A DNA stretch of 64,000 nucleotides from assembly GCF_001522545.3 (NCBI RefSeq), contig NC_031772.1, positions 5,811,759 to 5,875,758 of the forward strand, given 5' to 3'. This DNA is from Parus major. Taxonomy: Eukaryota; Chordata; Aves; Passeriformes; Paridae. Shown here one piece after another: positions 52,861 through 64,000 of the stretch. Under the pieces are notes generated by a model that was not told the origin of the DNA, ran no database searches, and worked only from the letters and a program-made list of their open reading frames with translations. Made by a program: the position numbers and the translations under genes. Position 1 is the first letter of the stretch. Each line of letters starts with the position of its first letter.

Positions 52861-55800
52861 TGAATGGCCACAGGTTATGGTTTTGTCACCCTGTCCTGAG
52901 CACAGCAGAGGCTGGGAGCCCTGGGAGGTTCCTGGCACCATCAGTCCTGGTTCCTTTGGTGGAATTTGCTTGGTGGAATTTGTCTCTGTACCCTCGGCAC
53001 CTTGGCTAAGGGGCTACAAACCCACCTGGCCCATGGCAGAGCCCAGCCAGGAGAGGGGGAAGATGAAAAATAAAATGAAGTGTTTCAAATTTTCCAGGGA
53101 AGCAGAGATTTCTGTGAGTGGGAATGGGGCTGGAATGCTTTAGTAATCCAATGCAATGCCAGGTCTTCTGCATGTGGGAAAAAGAGCCAGGAGTTTTGAC
53201 CTAAAGCCATCTCCTGCCTCAGCTCCTGGCACACCAAAAGCTGGAAAAGGCTTCCTGGAGCTCTGTGACTCGTGGCTATGGTACCTCCTTTACACTTTGT
53301 GGTTTACATGGATTGCAGTACACTGGATTTGAGGTGTGATCCCACTGCTGGTCGTGCTCCCCCTCTGGGGTCTCCCCGCTCTCTGTACGCTCCTGTATAT
53401 TTATGGACTGTGGGATCCTCACACTTGTGGTTTCTGTACCACACACTCAGCTCAGCGAAATGTTATTTAAAACGTGCAGAGCAGCTCGGGGTGTGCTGAC
53501 AGTACCCCAGGATTGGAGGGGAAGTGCTTTTCCATGGCACAAATGGGTCCTAAAGGAGAGGGAAGAGGAGAGAGAAGAGCTGAGAAGAGTCAAGGGGAGA
53601 GCGAGAGGGATAGGTAGCTTGCCACCTGAGCTTTACCTCACCCACATCCCTCTGGAAAGAGGCTGTGCCTGTCCCAGAGCACCTCCACTGAAGATCCCAG
53701 CTGGGAATGACAGCCCACATCACCACCACGATCCCAGGATTCTAGAGCAGAGGCAGCTGCTGTGAGCTCTGGGGCTGAATGCCCCACAGAGCTGCAGTGG
53801 GATGCAGAACCCTGCCCATCTCTCCTTTACCCCCAACCAGATTGTCACTGCTTTGTTTATTTGGTCATCTTTGGGCAGGGAAGAAAGGGGTGGGTTCAAT
53901 TTTCAGCAGCCCATGACAGCATAATTAGGGAAATATAAATGAAAGAAAAACACACTCTAGAAATCCAAGGACTTTCACATATTTTCCCTGTTATTCCATC
54001 GGCCTGGAAAAATAAAAGCTACTCAGCAGGAACATTTATTAGCAATTAGAATCTCAGACACTGGGGACAATTGGGGTAATTAAAGCTTCCCACAGCCTCC
54101 TGTGCCACCCCCTGCTCCCTGTCCTGCCTCCATGGGACAGGAGACCGCGGATCTGTGGGAGCTGAGGCACCAACAGCATTCAACAGGTCAGCGAGGCCAA
54201 AACCTCCGGATCATCCTCACCCTTTCCAGGTCAGTTCATCAGCAAATGAACAACATTCCCCAAGGGAAAAGAAAATAATGAAGGGGATCATGTGAAAAAG
54301 AGCAATAAAATCTTGTAGAAGAACAACAAAGCAGCTCAGCTTTCTGCCTCTTCCCCATTCCCTGCCCATCCCGACACTCGGAGCAGCTCCCTTGGAATGG
54401 AAGATTTGCACGTGTGCAGGAGGCAGGAGCTCCGAGCTGAGTTTAGTTTCAAGTGCCAGACTTGGATTTGTGTTAGTGTGAGGTTGAGGGCTGGCTCTGC
54501 CATTGGGATGAGGAGCATTCCCAGGAGGCTGTGTGGCTGGAGCAGGCAGGGTTTGCCGGGAAGGAATTACGGTTCAATTCCCACCGAGCTGTGAAGAGCA
54601 GGGACCTCCCTCACCGCCTCACCTGCCCAAAGAATGATGGAAATACAGGAATAAATCAAGAAATGAAGGAGATGGACAGGCCTAATATCCATTGCCTTCT
54701 CAGGTGGGAAGATTCCCATTTTCTCTGGGATTTCTGGTCTTGCTGCCATTATCCCAAACCCTCACAGATCCAGAAAGTTCCCAGAGTCTGGATTTTGGTT
54801 TCACTGGGAAGCCTCTGCTTTATACCAGTGCTGAAAAAAGCTTTTAAAAAGCAACTTTCCTTAGTGACTTTATTTCATTCCAACATTGTAACAAAACCCA
54901 CTTTGAGTGAGGAACTCACAAACAGGGAATGCTGACGCTCGTTCCATGACCAGCTCGGAATTTTCCTGCTGTGCTGATTCATTGGGCTATTTTTATCTTC
55001 ATTTTTTTCCCCTTTTGGGAAGCTTTTATTTTGGATGAAACAATGTTTTTCAGGAAGCAAAAATGACGTTATAATTTTCTTAATCCCTTGTAGCTGGGCT
55101 GATCCCAATGCCTGAATGCCAGGGATCTATTTGAGCATTCCATGGCATCACAGCAGCCGTTTCCCTTTTCTTCCTGCTCTTTTCCATCCCAACACATTCC
55201 TGGAATTCTGAACTGGACTCAAAGTGCTGCCAATCTGCGTCCAAGTAGGTGGCAACAGGGAGTTCTTCCCTTTGCAAAACTCTCCACATGAAATTCCCAA
55301 AGGATTTGAGATCTGAGCTATGCAAACCCAGGGACGGAGGGGAATGTGATGTGGCTGTCCCAAATTTAAGCCCAGAATCCCACGGCAGAGGTGACCTCTG
55401 CAGCCAGAAATCTCTCACTTTGAGCACAAACTTCCAGATATTTCTGATTTTCCCTGGTGGGAAGAAGGATTCCACCGATGATTCCAATATCCCATTTTGG
55501 AATGTGCATTTTTCAGTCACCTCCAATAACCAGGTCATGATCCCAGCAGGGACCCAGTGGCCCTCAGGGACAAAATGCCTCTCCCCAGGGTGGGTTTTGT
55601 CACCAATTCCAGATGATTATTTCTGGAGAGAAAAAAATTGGATTAAAAGTCCTTCCTTGACCACCAGGATGAACTCCCTGGCACAGCAGGAAGGGGGGAA
55701 TTGGGTCATGCTGCTCCTGGAAGCCTCTTGAGCAGTGATTCCCTGGAAAAAGGCGGAAAGCAGGCAGGACCTCGTGCCCAGTCACAGCCAGAGGCTCTCC

Positions 55801-56342
55801 CTGCGTGGCTGCAGCTCCTCCAGCAGCAGGTTTGAGTCATCCCCGAGTGTTCCTGAGCGTTCCCAAATGTTCCTTCGGCCACATCCACATCCAGCAACCG
55901 CAGCACGGAGCAGACCTGCTGGGTTCATCCCGGGAAATCATTGCCCTCCCTTCGGGAAGCGCTGTGCAGTGCCCCTGAGCCCTCGCTGACGTTCCGTGGG
56001 GGATGGAAGGCAGGAATCCTGCAGTTCCAGGGGGGGATTTGAGTAAGGCAGCCCCGAGCCTCTGTGCTAATGGGTTGTTAATCCATACCCAGTGCATCCC
56101 ATTTGCCAGCTGATTCCCGGGGTCCCAGCGTGCCTCCATCCTGCAGACATCTGCTGGCAGCCCTCGGTTTCCCGGGATCTCCTGGGAATGGAGCAGGGAC
56201 TGCAATCATCCCCCCCACCATCCCCCCCGGCCCCAGAGCCGTTGGCAGCCGGAGTGATCCGCACATTACGGGATTTATATGAAGTGCTGCTGAACAAGAA
56301 AGATTTGAGGGGGTTTAGCAGCTCCCTGGGACAGGGATGAGC
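52861..56342. other. Long repeat-poor non-coding stretch
   Basis: Nearly 3.5 kb with no interspersed repeat that I can recognise, one of the longest such runs here. AT-rich, repeat-free parts lie at 53860-54080 and 54820-55080. At 53270-53480 there is sequence of 3'-UTR-like character (TGTATATTTATGG and TTATTTAAAACG), but no linked coding exon was seen. Frames of up to 160 codons have no domain. Confidence 0.4.
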
Positions 56343-56709
56343 TCAGAGCTTTGGCTCGTGCTCCAAGCGGGGCTGAGGCTTTAAAGTCACACACCAGGAG
56401 AGGCCTGAGGAGAGTGAAGGTGGCTCCTCCTGCCCCTTGGGATGTCCCCACGGCACAGCCAGGACCTGCAGCAGGGCTGGGGCTTCATGAGGCCATCCAA
56501 TATTCCTGAAGTATCCTCAGAGCTCTGGCTCGTTCCCTGAGCTGGGCTGGGGTTTAAAATCACGCACCAGGAGAGGCCTGAGGAGAGCCAAGGTGTCTCC
56601 TCCTGTCCCCTGGGATGTCCCCACAGCACAGCCAGCGCTCCTGAGGCACTGCCAGGACCCACAGCAGGGCAGCACGAGGCCATCCAGCGTTCCACAAGTG
56701 TCCACAGGT
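56343..56709. repeat. Tandem duplication, unit about 174 bp
   Basis: TCAGAGCTTTGGCTCGT at 56343 recurs as TCAGAGCTCTGGCTCGT at 56517. The two copies then stay alignable through ACCAGGAGAGGCCTGAGGAG, CTCCTCCTG, GGGATGTCCCCAC and GAGGCCATCCA. The second copy has an extra 20 bp or so (CGCTCCTGAGGCACTGCC) before CAGGACC. The two have diverged noticeably, so this is an old local duplication. The antisense 115- and 105-codon frames are similar to each other because of it. Confidence 0.9.
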
Positions 56710-57139
56710 GACAAAGCTGGTGACAAAAATGCACTTTCTTTACCTAGGGGACAGGAACAGAGATAAACTTGTGTGTTCTCTTGCAGTGCTGGAATAAGCA
56801 GAGGCCTCCTGAACAGGAAAGAGGGTTTATCCAAACATCAGCCTTGTACCCACCCATGTCCTGCTGCTGCAGCCCCTTCCCTGCCCCACCAGGACAGGGC
56901 TTTATTCCCAGGCCTGGGAATCAAGCTGGATTTTCCCTGGCTGTGTAATCTCCTCTCGCTGCAGTCTGACCTGGAGCTCAGCTCGAGGCAGCTCAAAAAC
57001 CAACCCAGCCCTGCCTAAAAAAGGAGCTGCACCCACAGAACCCCAAGCCAATGATCAAGTCTCACCAGGAGGCAGGAATCGCATCCATCAGGAGTGAGGA
57101 GCTGTGGGATTAACCCCCTTGGTGGCTCCTCACTCCCTT
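56710..57139. other. Non-coding sequence, no gene seen
   Basis: Unique sequence downstream of the duplication; nothing recognised. Confidence 0.45.
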
Positions 57140-57400
57140 CAGACAGAAAAGCTTTTAATAGGTCAGCAGATAAAGAATAGCAGCGCAAACATTCCTTATC
57201 TGCCCTGCCATGCCTGGGCTCTGGAATACAACTGATCCCTGCCATGTGCAGCCCCACTCCAGCGAGTTTATCTTCATTGGAGGCACAGTCATCCAGCGAG
57301 ATTGGGATGTAATTACCTCCTGCAAACCCAACTGCAAATCTTCCCAGCCAGTCATTAGCTCCGAGACAGGCAGACAGGCAATTACAGATGAATAAATGAC
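57140..57400. promoter_or_regulatory. Candidate enhancer-like block with three GATA motifs
   Basis: AGATAA at 57168-57173, TTATCT at 57196-57201 and TTATCT at 57268-57273 are perfect WGATAR sites within about 100 bp. They are followed by GATGTAATTACCTCC, GCAATTACAG and two AATGACT(G/C) AP-1-like cores. The block is repeat-free. GATA-factor binding is inferred from motifs only. Confidence 0.3.
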
Positions 57401-58989
57401 TGAGAAATGACTCCGGGAGCCTCTCAGCCCTGCTTCCACCTCCAGCTCACAATCCGAGGCGCAGCTCTAAGCTGTCCATCAGGCCCACCTGCGCCTGGCA
57501 CGAGCCTTTCCTGATCCCACTCCACTCCTCCCGGCCTTCCCAAGGCTCCCACAGGTTACCCCACACCTCCCTCCCCGTGATCCCGGCAAGGGCAAACCCC
57601 CAGCTGCCTTTCCATAGTCTGGGATGGACCTGGATAACCTTGATGAGGCCCAGCCCAAGGCTCCAACACCTCCTGAGTATTTCACTCCTGGCTGAACTCC
57701 TCTTTCCCCTTTTCCTTCCTCCCTTCTCTCTGCAGGTTTTTAAGCCGCGGTTCTGAACGTGTGAAGTCTCCCAAACAGGTGAGCTATAAAAAGCTGGAGA
57801 GCTCTTTGTACAGCAGCACCATGGGCTCATGGCTAGAGCAGGCAGCAAGCCAGGACACGCGGGATCAGGGCCTGGCTCCAGCAGAAACTTCCTCAGTGGC
57901 CCTGGAAAAGGGGCAGAGTGGAGTCCCACAAGAGCCCTGCTCCCTTCACAGCGTTTCTGAAGGTCCCAGCACCCAGAGAGACACAGAAAACACCCCCAGA
58001 GCTTTAGGAACAGCTCTCCATCCACTGGGATCACCCACCTTCCTCTTCCTCTCCCCGCTGGGAGCCCAGCTGGGCAGACTCCAAGCCTTTCCCAAAGGAG
58101 GCCGGGTGAGTTGTGCTGGATGCATTTCCCAGCTCTGCTCTTTCTGATTCTCCTTTAAACAGGCAAATGGAACGCACAGAGCCCCCTAAAAGCTTTTCAT
58201 CAATTCCTCTCCAGAGGTGCCAGCATTCCCAGTTACCTACTGGAGCGCACTGGGACTGCCGGCACCGCATCCACCCTGAGGCCGCATCTCCAGCCCCGCA
58301 TTCCTGCTCCCCCTCCTCCTCCCCACCAGCCGGTGGATGTTTTATCGTCTGTGATTATTTACTTAACCAAACGCAGGTATTTTCAGCCCGGAGGGTTTTC
58401 CCCACCGGGAGGCTGGAATAACAGCACGGAACAGCATCAGGCCTTGGGAATACTGACAGCATCCCTCGCTCGGGGAGATGGCGGTGCTGGCAGGAGGAGG
58501 AGCAGCTCAAGAGGTTGTTTGATTGTTTCCTGGATGTGAAAAAAGTCAGCTGGTTCCAGGGGGAGCGGAGGAGGAGGGAGATGCAGGGAAGGGGGTGGTG
58601 ACCTGCTGGCCATGGGAGAGACACTTCTGTCACAGCTTTGGCTGGATGGAAGCCTGGATTCCTGGCGAGCCAGGGCTGTGAGTGGCCAGGTCTCCCTCAT
58701 CTCCCACGGGAGGTCTTTCCTGGATGCAGAGCCTCTTCCCAGCCCAAACAGCTCCAACCCTCCCTTGTCTCCTCCAGAAACCTCGCCGTGCCTGGGATGC
58801 TCAGGAGAAGGCTCCTCTCCCCACGTTCTCTTTCTCTGTGATCTCACACCTACAACAAGGCAAATTCACCTGGCTCTGGGGTCCCAGCCAGGCTTGGAGT
58901 TCAGGGGGAACCTCACAGTTCCAGGAGGACCTCAGTGCTCTCCACACTGGAAGAGGGAACTCCCCTGGAAGGGGATTGCAGCAAGGTGG
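57401..58989. other. Non-coding sequence, no gene seen
   Basis: Unique sequence. The minus-strand 195-codon frame (57447-58034) and plus-strand 180-codon frame (58612-59154, which runs into a CR1) have no domain. Confidence 0.45.
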
Positions 58990-59280
58990 GGGTCAATTGC
59001 TTCTGCCGTGTCCCAGGTGAGAAAAGAAAACAGCCTCAAGTTGCACAGGGGAGCTTCAGACTGGACATTAGGAAAAACGTTTTCACTGGAAGAGTGGTCA
59101 GGCCTTGGAATAGGTTGCTCAGGGAGGTGGTGGAGTCACTGTCTCTGGAAGTGATCAAGAGGTGACTGGATGGGGCCCTTGGGCCAGCATTTAGTGCTGG
59201 CTGTGGGGCTGGGCTGGACTTGATGATGCTGAGGGTCTCTTCCAGCTTTGATGATTCTGGGATTCTGCAGGATGCCAGGC
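58990..59280 (+). mobile_element. CR1 LINE 3' fragment, type B, sense on plus strand
   Basis: Longest type B tail in the window. Order: CCCAGGTGAGAAAAGAAAAC, AGCCTCAAGTTGCACAGGGG, CTTCAGACTGGACATTAGGA, AGAGTGGTCAGGCCTTGGAA, CAGGGAGGTGGTGGAGTCAC, GAAGTGATCAAGAGGTGACT, GACTTGATGATGCTGAGGGT and TTGATGATTCTGGGATTCTG at the 3' terminus. The CCTCAAGTTGC and GACATTAGGAAAAA segments are CR1 hallmarks. This copy gives the sense orientation for the minus-strand copies at 779, 7134 and 17461. Confidence 0.95.
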
Positions 59281-61994
59281 AGCCAGGACCCTTCCCAAGA
59301 GTCCCTTCCCAGCCTTGGCAGTACCTGTGACTGTCACGGGGCTCCTACACCACAGGAAGATCACAACCAGATTTGGGGACACGTGTCCCAGTTGATGCCA
59401 GGCCTGAGCCACCCCTGTGAACCCTTTCTCCAAGCAGGGAGCGTCTCTCCCAGCTCCTGTCCCAGATCCCAGTGAACTGAGCCCTCAAACCACTGGGATC
59501 AGGGCCTGTGGGATGCTGAGGAGGCTGGTGAGCAGACTTTGGGCGTTTCAAGCATGGTTTGAGTTGCTTTTCTTTTTCTGGACCACACAGACCTTCCCTG
59601 AGGCATCATTCCTAGAAAAGTCAGAGCACTGCAGGATTTATGGGCTGAGGGAAGAGCTGGAATTCAGTTCTCTGTCCTTGGGTCCCTGCTTAGGAGCTCC
59701 AGCACAGTCCTGTCCCCATCCCAGGATGGGCAGGAGGGGGACGAGGGACTGTCCCAGACACACAGGGATGTGGCTGGAGGGTGTCACCTCTCCAGCAGGT
59801 CTGGGGACTCTGTGTGCCCCTGGGAGGCCGTGCTGGTGTGGCCCCCCCTCAGGGCTGGCAGAGGTGACACAGGGGTGGCAGAACTCAGCCCAGGGTGCTC
59901 CCGAGCAGGAATATCCCTGGGGATTTGTCAGAGAACGACTGGACCCATGGTGGGATGCTGGACCATCCCACAGCATCCTGAAAGGGCAATAAAACCCCCC
60001 TGGGGACACAAAAAAAGTGCTGGTGTTCTGACCAGGAAGGAGAATTGGAAGCTGGGAACATTTATCCCTGTCAATGCCTAGGGATGAGCAGTGGGAGCTC
60101 TGCCAGAGCCGCTGCCCTGGGCTGGGTTTGGCACCAGCAAAGGGGGTCCTGCAGTTTTGTCCTGCCCAGCCCAGGCACTGGTGGCCCACTGGGCTCCCAG
60201 GAATGCAGGAGCTCTGCCAGGATCCAGCCAGGCCTCTGGGCTCGGCATGGGAGGAGTGAGGGAGAGCAGCCCAAGGGAGGATGAGGGTTAAGATCATGGA
60301 GGACTTTACTGTAGAACCAGAGAAAAATCTGTGAGAGAAAATTCATCGACACAGGGAGACAGGCTTTGGGAATCAGGGGTGGAGGGCTGTGGAGAAGGGT
60401 CTGCCCACCTACAGGGAAAACTGGATGAGGATTTGGGGCTCAGCCTGGTTTTCCTCAGTCTGAAAGGGCTGGTGGTGCTGCAGTGATAGGAGAACATGGA
60501 GCAGGTGTAGCACAGACACTGACTGTCCCTGCAGTGCTGCCCTGAGCTTTCCCTGCTGCTCCTCATCCCTGTGCCTCCCCTCTCCACCACTCCATCACAC
60601 CTCTGTGCTTCCCTGTCCACATCACATTCCAGCCTGGCACACACAGCCCCTTTCAGGCCACTCAGCTGTGAGCTGGGACACAAAACTCTGGGGTGAGAGG
60701 CTCATCCTCCAGACCTGGCCCAGGAAAGGAGCTGGGATCCTGCTGCTCTTTCACAGGAGCCTGAGCAGGAGGCAAGGGAGACATCTGTTCCCTGGAGCCT
60801 GGCACAGGGAGGATGGATTTTAGCTCCCTGCTGACTGAGGGCTGGGGCTGCTTCCTTCAGGAGCTTCCCACCTTCTCCCATCCCTTAGTGCTGAATCCCA
60901 GCCCTTTCCCTTCCCTGCACTCCGTCCTTCCAGCACACTCCAGTGCAGCACCTGGAACGTGGCTGCTGTACCCTTGGGCAAGGCAGGAATATGGAAATGT
61001 CAGTGTTATTTGCAAGGCAATAATGTTTGGAGCCGCTGAGGTCACTCTGCATTAACCTGCTGATGACACTGTTTAATCTTCCCAAGAGGTTGGAATCAAA
61101 GGGAAAACACAGCGAGCTCATTCCCAGGAGTGTGTCCTGCACTGGGGTTTACAATCAGAGGAATGTGGGCTGTGTTTGGACTTGGCTGGGTTAGGAAAGG
61201 CCTTTGCAGAGGTTTGTTTATTCAGAGGTTAATGCAGCCACTGGGAGGGAGCTGCCAGCCAGGGCAGGGGACAGCAGCTCCTGTGCTGGCCCTGCTGCCC
61301 TACCTGGCACAGAACTGCTTCAGGTGAGAGCCCAGGAGTGCAGGTGAGGTCTTTTTGCTGGAACATCTCCCACTGAATAAACAGCTGGAAGAGCCTGGAG
61401 TGCTCTCCTGTATTGCTCTCTACTCCTGAAAAATCCAAATGTGGTCCTCATCCTTTAAAGTCACCCTCGTCCCTTAAAGTCACCCTTGCTGTGGTCCTCA
61501 CCTGGATGGGTGAGGCTGAGATGGTTTCAGGGCTGTTCACACTTACTCCTCTGGGATTCCCCCATGCTGCTCTCATCTGTCTGAAATGGGATTTTTTGTT
61601 TGGCTCTGTCAGGATATGTTTGCGATTCTTTTTTCCAGTTCAACATCTCTAGTGTGTTCTCTAGACCCAAGCTGAAGCACAAAAGGCTTTGAAGGCATTT
61701 GAAGGCACCCCTCAAGCTCCTCAAGAAACTGCTCTGGCAATTTTTAGGACTTTCTTGCTAATTGTTTGTCAGCAGGACAATTTCTCAGCGATGCTGTCAC
61801 TGACAGTGGGTACAGGGGGGACAGGTCCCAGAGCCAAGTCACAAAGTCACTGTAGGAACAGCTGTCATGGATTTAGATGTTGCCATCCACCGCTGAGCTG
61901 GGATCACAGCTGGGAATTCTCTCCATCAGCTTCAGGGCAATGTTAGCAAGTCCATGTATGAGTTAGCAAGGAGTGTTTATGGAGCATCAGCAGG
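59281..61994. other. Non-coding sequence, no gene seen
   Basis: About 2.7 kb. A minus-strand 219-codon frame (59638-60297) and an antisense 191-codon frame overlap and have no domain. At 61441-61500 GTGGTCCTCA and TTAAAGTCACCCT are each repeated two times. No interspersed repeat recognised. Confidence 0.45.
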
Positions 61995-62160
61995 GATTCC
62001 CAGAATGGTTTGGGTTGGAAGAGACCTTAAATCCCATCCAGTCCCACCCCTGCTGTGGGTAGAACCACCTTCCACTGTCCCAGGTTTCCCAAACCCTGTG
62101 CAACCCGGCCTTGGACATTTCCAGGAATGGCAGGTCCACAGCTTGTCCTTGAAGGAAGGT
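61995..62160 (-). mobile_element. CR1 LINE 3' fragment, type A
   Basis: Minus-strand tail with CCCAGAATGGTTTGGGTTGG, AAGAGACCTTAAATCCCATC, a diverged TGTGGGTAGAACCACCTTCC block, CCACTGTCCCAGG, CCTTGGACATTTCCAGGAAT and CACAGCTTGTCCTTGAAGG. Confidence 0.93.
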
Positions 62161-62719
62161 GAAAACCACACATGGGACTCATCCAATTCCATGCCCAGAG
62201 CTGGGAAGATCCAAGATGTGGTCACAGTCCTGCTCCAGAGGCCAAGGGCCCTCTTCTCCATTCCTTCTGTCCTTGCACTTCGCTTCTCTTCCCTCGGAAG
62301 ATGTCCAGGCATCAAACTCTTGCCCAGGAATTTTTTATGGAGGGCCACCAAATCTTCCCAACCCGACTGAAAAACCACGGCGTGGCAGAAGGCAAATTGT
62401 CTTTCCTCTGTCCCTTTCCATGGAATATGGCAAATAAAAGCTTAGGAAGTACTGTAGAGGCAAGAAAATCCTTCAGCACAGCTCTGTGCCTGCAAATTCA
62501 GGCTCAGCTCCCCATCTCCCAAAGGAATCTGTGCCAAGAGCAGTCGGATGTGGGGCATGACCTTTGTCAGCACTTAAGACGCCCTTTGTTGGTCACCTCC
62601 ATAAGCTCCTGCCCGGTCTTTAATTCACAAAGGGAAAGGATCTGATCCCATCCTTCATAAACACCAGGAGGATTCCACTCACTGATTCCAAGGGAGCCCG
62701 AGCAGGGAGAGGGACTCTG
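62161..62719. other. Non-coding sequence, no gene seen
   Basis: Unique sequence; frames of up to 157 codons have no recognisable domain. Confidence 0.45.
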
Positions 62720-63010
62720 CGAGACAAAGCTCTTGGTTAAACAACATCGATGGCTCAAATATTTGCCAACACTTGCGAACACAAATATTTACGCCGGCAG
62801 CAGGAGCCAAGGCAGATTTTTCCTTCCAGATGTATTAAATGTTTCCTTGAGTGTGCAGAACTGGGAAAGGGCTCTTCCATCACTCGCCGGCTCATTTTCC
62901 AGGCCACTGGATGCGCTCACTTATTTGGCAAATCTTGCTGTTAACGGGTTTTTCTCAGTTGATTTTCCGGACTTTCCTGCTTCCCCTGACAATCCTGCGC
63001 AGGGAGGGAG
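62720..63010. promoter_or_regulatory. Candidate conserved noncoding block
   Basis: Repeat-free, AT-richer DNA with GGTTAAACAACATCGATGG, AAATATTTGCCAACACTTGC, ACAAATATTTACGCCGGCAG, TTATTTGGCAAATC and TTAACGGG. AAATATTTG occurs twice (a forkhead/HNF-like AT core), and TTGGCAAA / TTTGCCAA are NFI-type half sites in opposite orientations. Evidence is motif-level only. Confidence 0.28.
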
Positions 63011-64000
63011 AACAAATGTGTTTTTTTAACTCTAGCAACCCTACCATTGTCACCCACTGCCAGCTCTCACTGCCAGAGGATGATTGGGGGTCCTCCACGT
63101 CCCTTGGACCTGCTCAATGTCCTTGTGGGAAGGGAGGATGTGGAGCAGGGTGAAACATCCAAGGAAGTGCAGGACTTTGTAAAGACACCAAGGCTGATGT
63201 ATGCTGAATTCAGCCCATTTCTTGGCACATTCCAGAGGCTGGAGTGACACCTGAACCTCGGGGGTGACTGCTACCACCTACATTGCCCCATTTCCAGAGG
63301 AATGCTCAGCCTGGATAAATTACATTCTTTTGGAGGTGCCTTCCCTGGTGGAGAAGGACCAGCAGTGCTCCTGCTGCTCCTGTCATTGCTCAGTGGTCCT
63401 GGGAATGTCTCTGATGCCAGGATACTGCAGGAGAGAGCTCTGATCTTGCTCAGACATCCACATTCCCCTTATATGCCAGGATATTGTGCTTACAATAAAT
63501 GGGAGACTTGTTCCCAGCCCCAAACACCAGCGAGGAAAAAGGGGAAGCAGCAGTTCCCTCTCAGGGAATTGTGGTGGATTCAGCAGCAGCAAGAAAACTT
63601 CAGATCCAAGGGGATGAAGGGAGGCACTGGACAGCCAAACTTCAGTCCAGGAGAAGGGATTTGCATTTCAGAGATGTGCTACAGGTCCGTTGGAAGAGAA
63701 ATGAAACATCAGTTTAAGGCCTGGTGTGGTGCAATTCTATGGATAATTATGAAGGGGGAATATTGTGAATGAATAAAACTCCAAATCCCGTTCCAAGCTG
63801 TTTGGCTCCTATAATGTGAAGAAAAGCTCACACATGGTTTTGGTGTGGGTAATAGGGGGCAGATGAGGTTGGCCTTCCTCTGCCAAGGCAAAGCGAATCC
63901 AAATGGAGCCTCCAGGGATGAAGTTGTTCATCCCACTGGTTGGTATCCTGCCTCTGGAATTAATGGACCCAGAAATTTTCTGGAAAAAGGTACTTTAACA
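63011..64000. other. Non-coding sequence to window end
   Basis: No gene recognised. A 156-codon plus-strand frame (63302-63772) opens with a Leu-rich stretch (LLLLLSLL) that could look like a signal peptide. It continues as sequence with no domain and shows no linked exon. Confidence 0.4.

Noticed and set aside
63302..63772. ORF with a Leu-rich N-terminal segment resembling a signal peptide
   Set aside because: No domain follows, no splice or promoter support, and Leu-rich runs are common in this base composition.

Overview
The window is vertebrate nuclear DNA, almost certainly from a bird and probably a passerine. The main evidence is about twenty truncated CR1-type LINE 3' ends, the dominant interspersed repeat of bird genomes. 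There are also two solo-LTR-like elements of avian endogenous-retrovirus type and many GC-rich minisatellites and tetranucleotide arrays. Three runs of N (39072-39359, 42299-42524, 51517-51831) mark assembly gaps in a draft assembly. Nothing is organised like a bacterial or viral genome: there are no operons and no runs of long adjacent ORFs.

I found no protein-coding gene that I can support. The longest open frames (up to about 440 codons near 41441-42757) are products of a 17-bp tandem repeat that has no stop in several frames, padded by Ns. The other ORFs of 60-260 codons are Pro/Ser/Leu/Gly-rich low-complexity translations, or translations of CR1 tails, with no recognisable domain. One locus (about 39582-40084) has a repeating 11-residue frame followed by an AATAAA. 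It is interrupted by indels and is listed only as a possible pseudogene or minisatellite. The window is best read as intergenic or deep intronic DNA.

Layout. 1-16 kb: scattered CR1 tails of both 3'-end types, an 18-bp minisatellite at 4.1 kb, a GGGAT array at 10.9 kb, and an AT-richer homeodomain-motif-rich block at 6.66-6.83 kb. 16-28 kb: a small CpG cluster near 16.0 kb and another near 26.3 kb, several AT-rich blocks that look like conserved noncoding elements (17.0, 18.1, 20.2, 24.1, 24.8, 27.6 kb), a CATC array at 19.8 kb and a 14-bp minisatellite at 26.5 kb. 28-39 kb: four CR1 tails, including one of an older amniote type at 32.2 kb. 39-43 kb: a minisatellite cluster with 12-, 33- and 17-bp units and two assembly gaps. 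44.0-45.1 kb: two different LTRs side by side. 47.9-52 kb: 39-bp and (GCTGGT)-rich minisatellites, an ATCC/GTCC array, the third gap and a convergent CR1 pair. 52-64 kb: mostly unique sequence with a 174-bp tandem duplication at 56.3-56.7 kb, a GATA-motif block at 57.1-57.4 kb and two more CR1 tails.

I did not find an undescribed biological system. The most useful leads are the LTR pair, the frame-interrupted 33-bp repeat locus, the two CpG clusters, the ATF/CRE-like hairpin at 47.7 kb and the candidate regulatory blocks. All need alignment to other bird genomes to decide.
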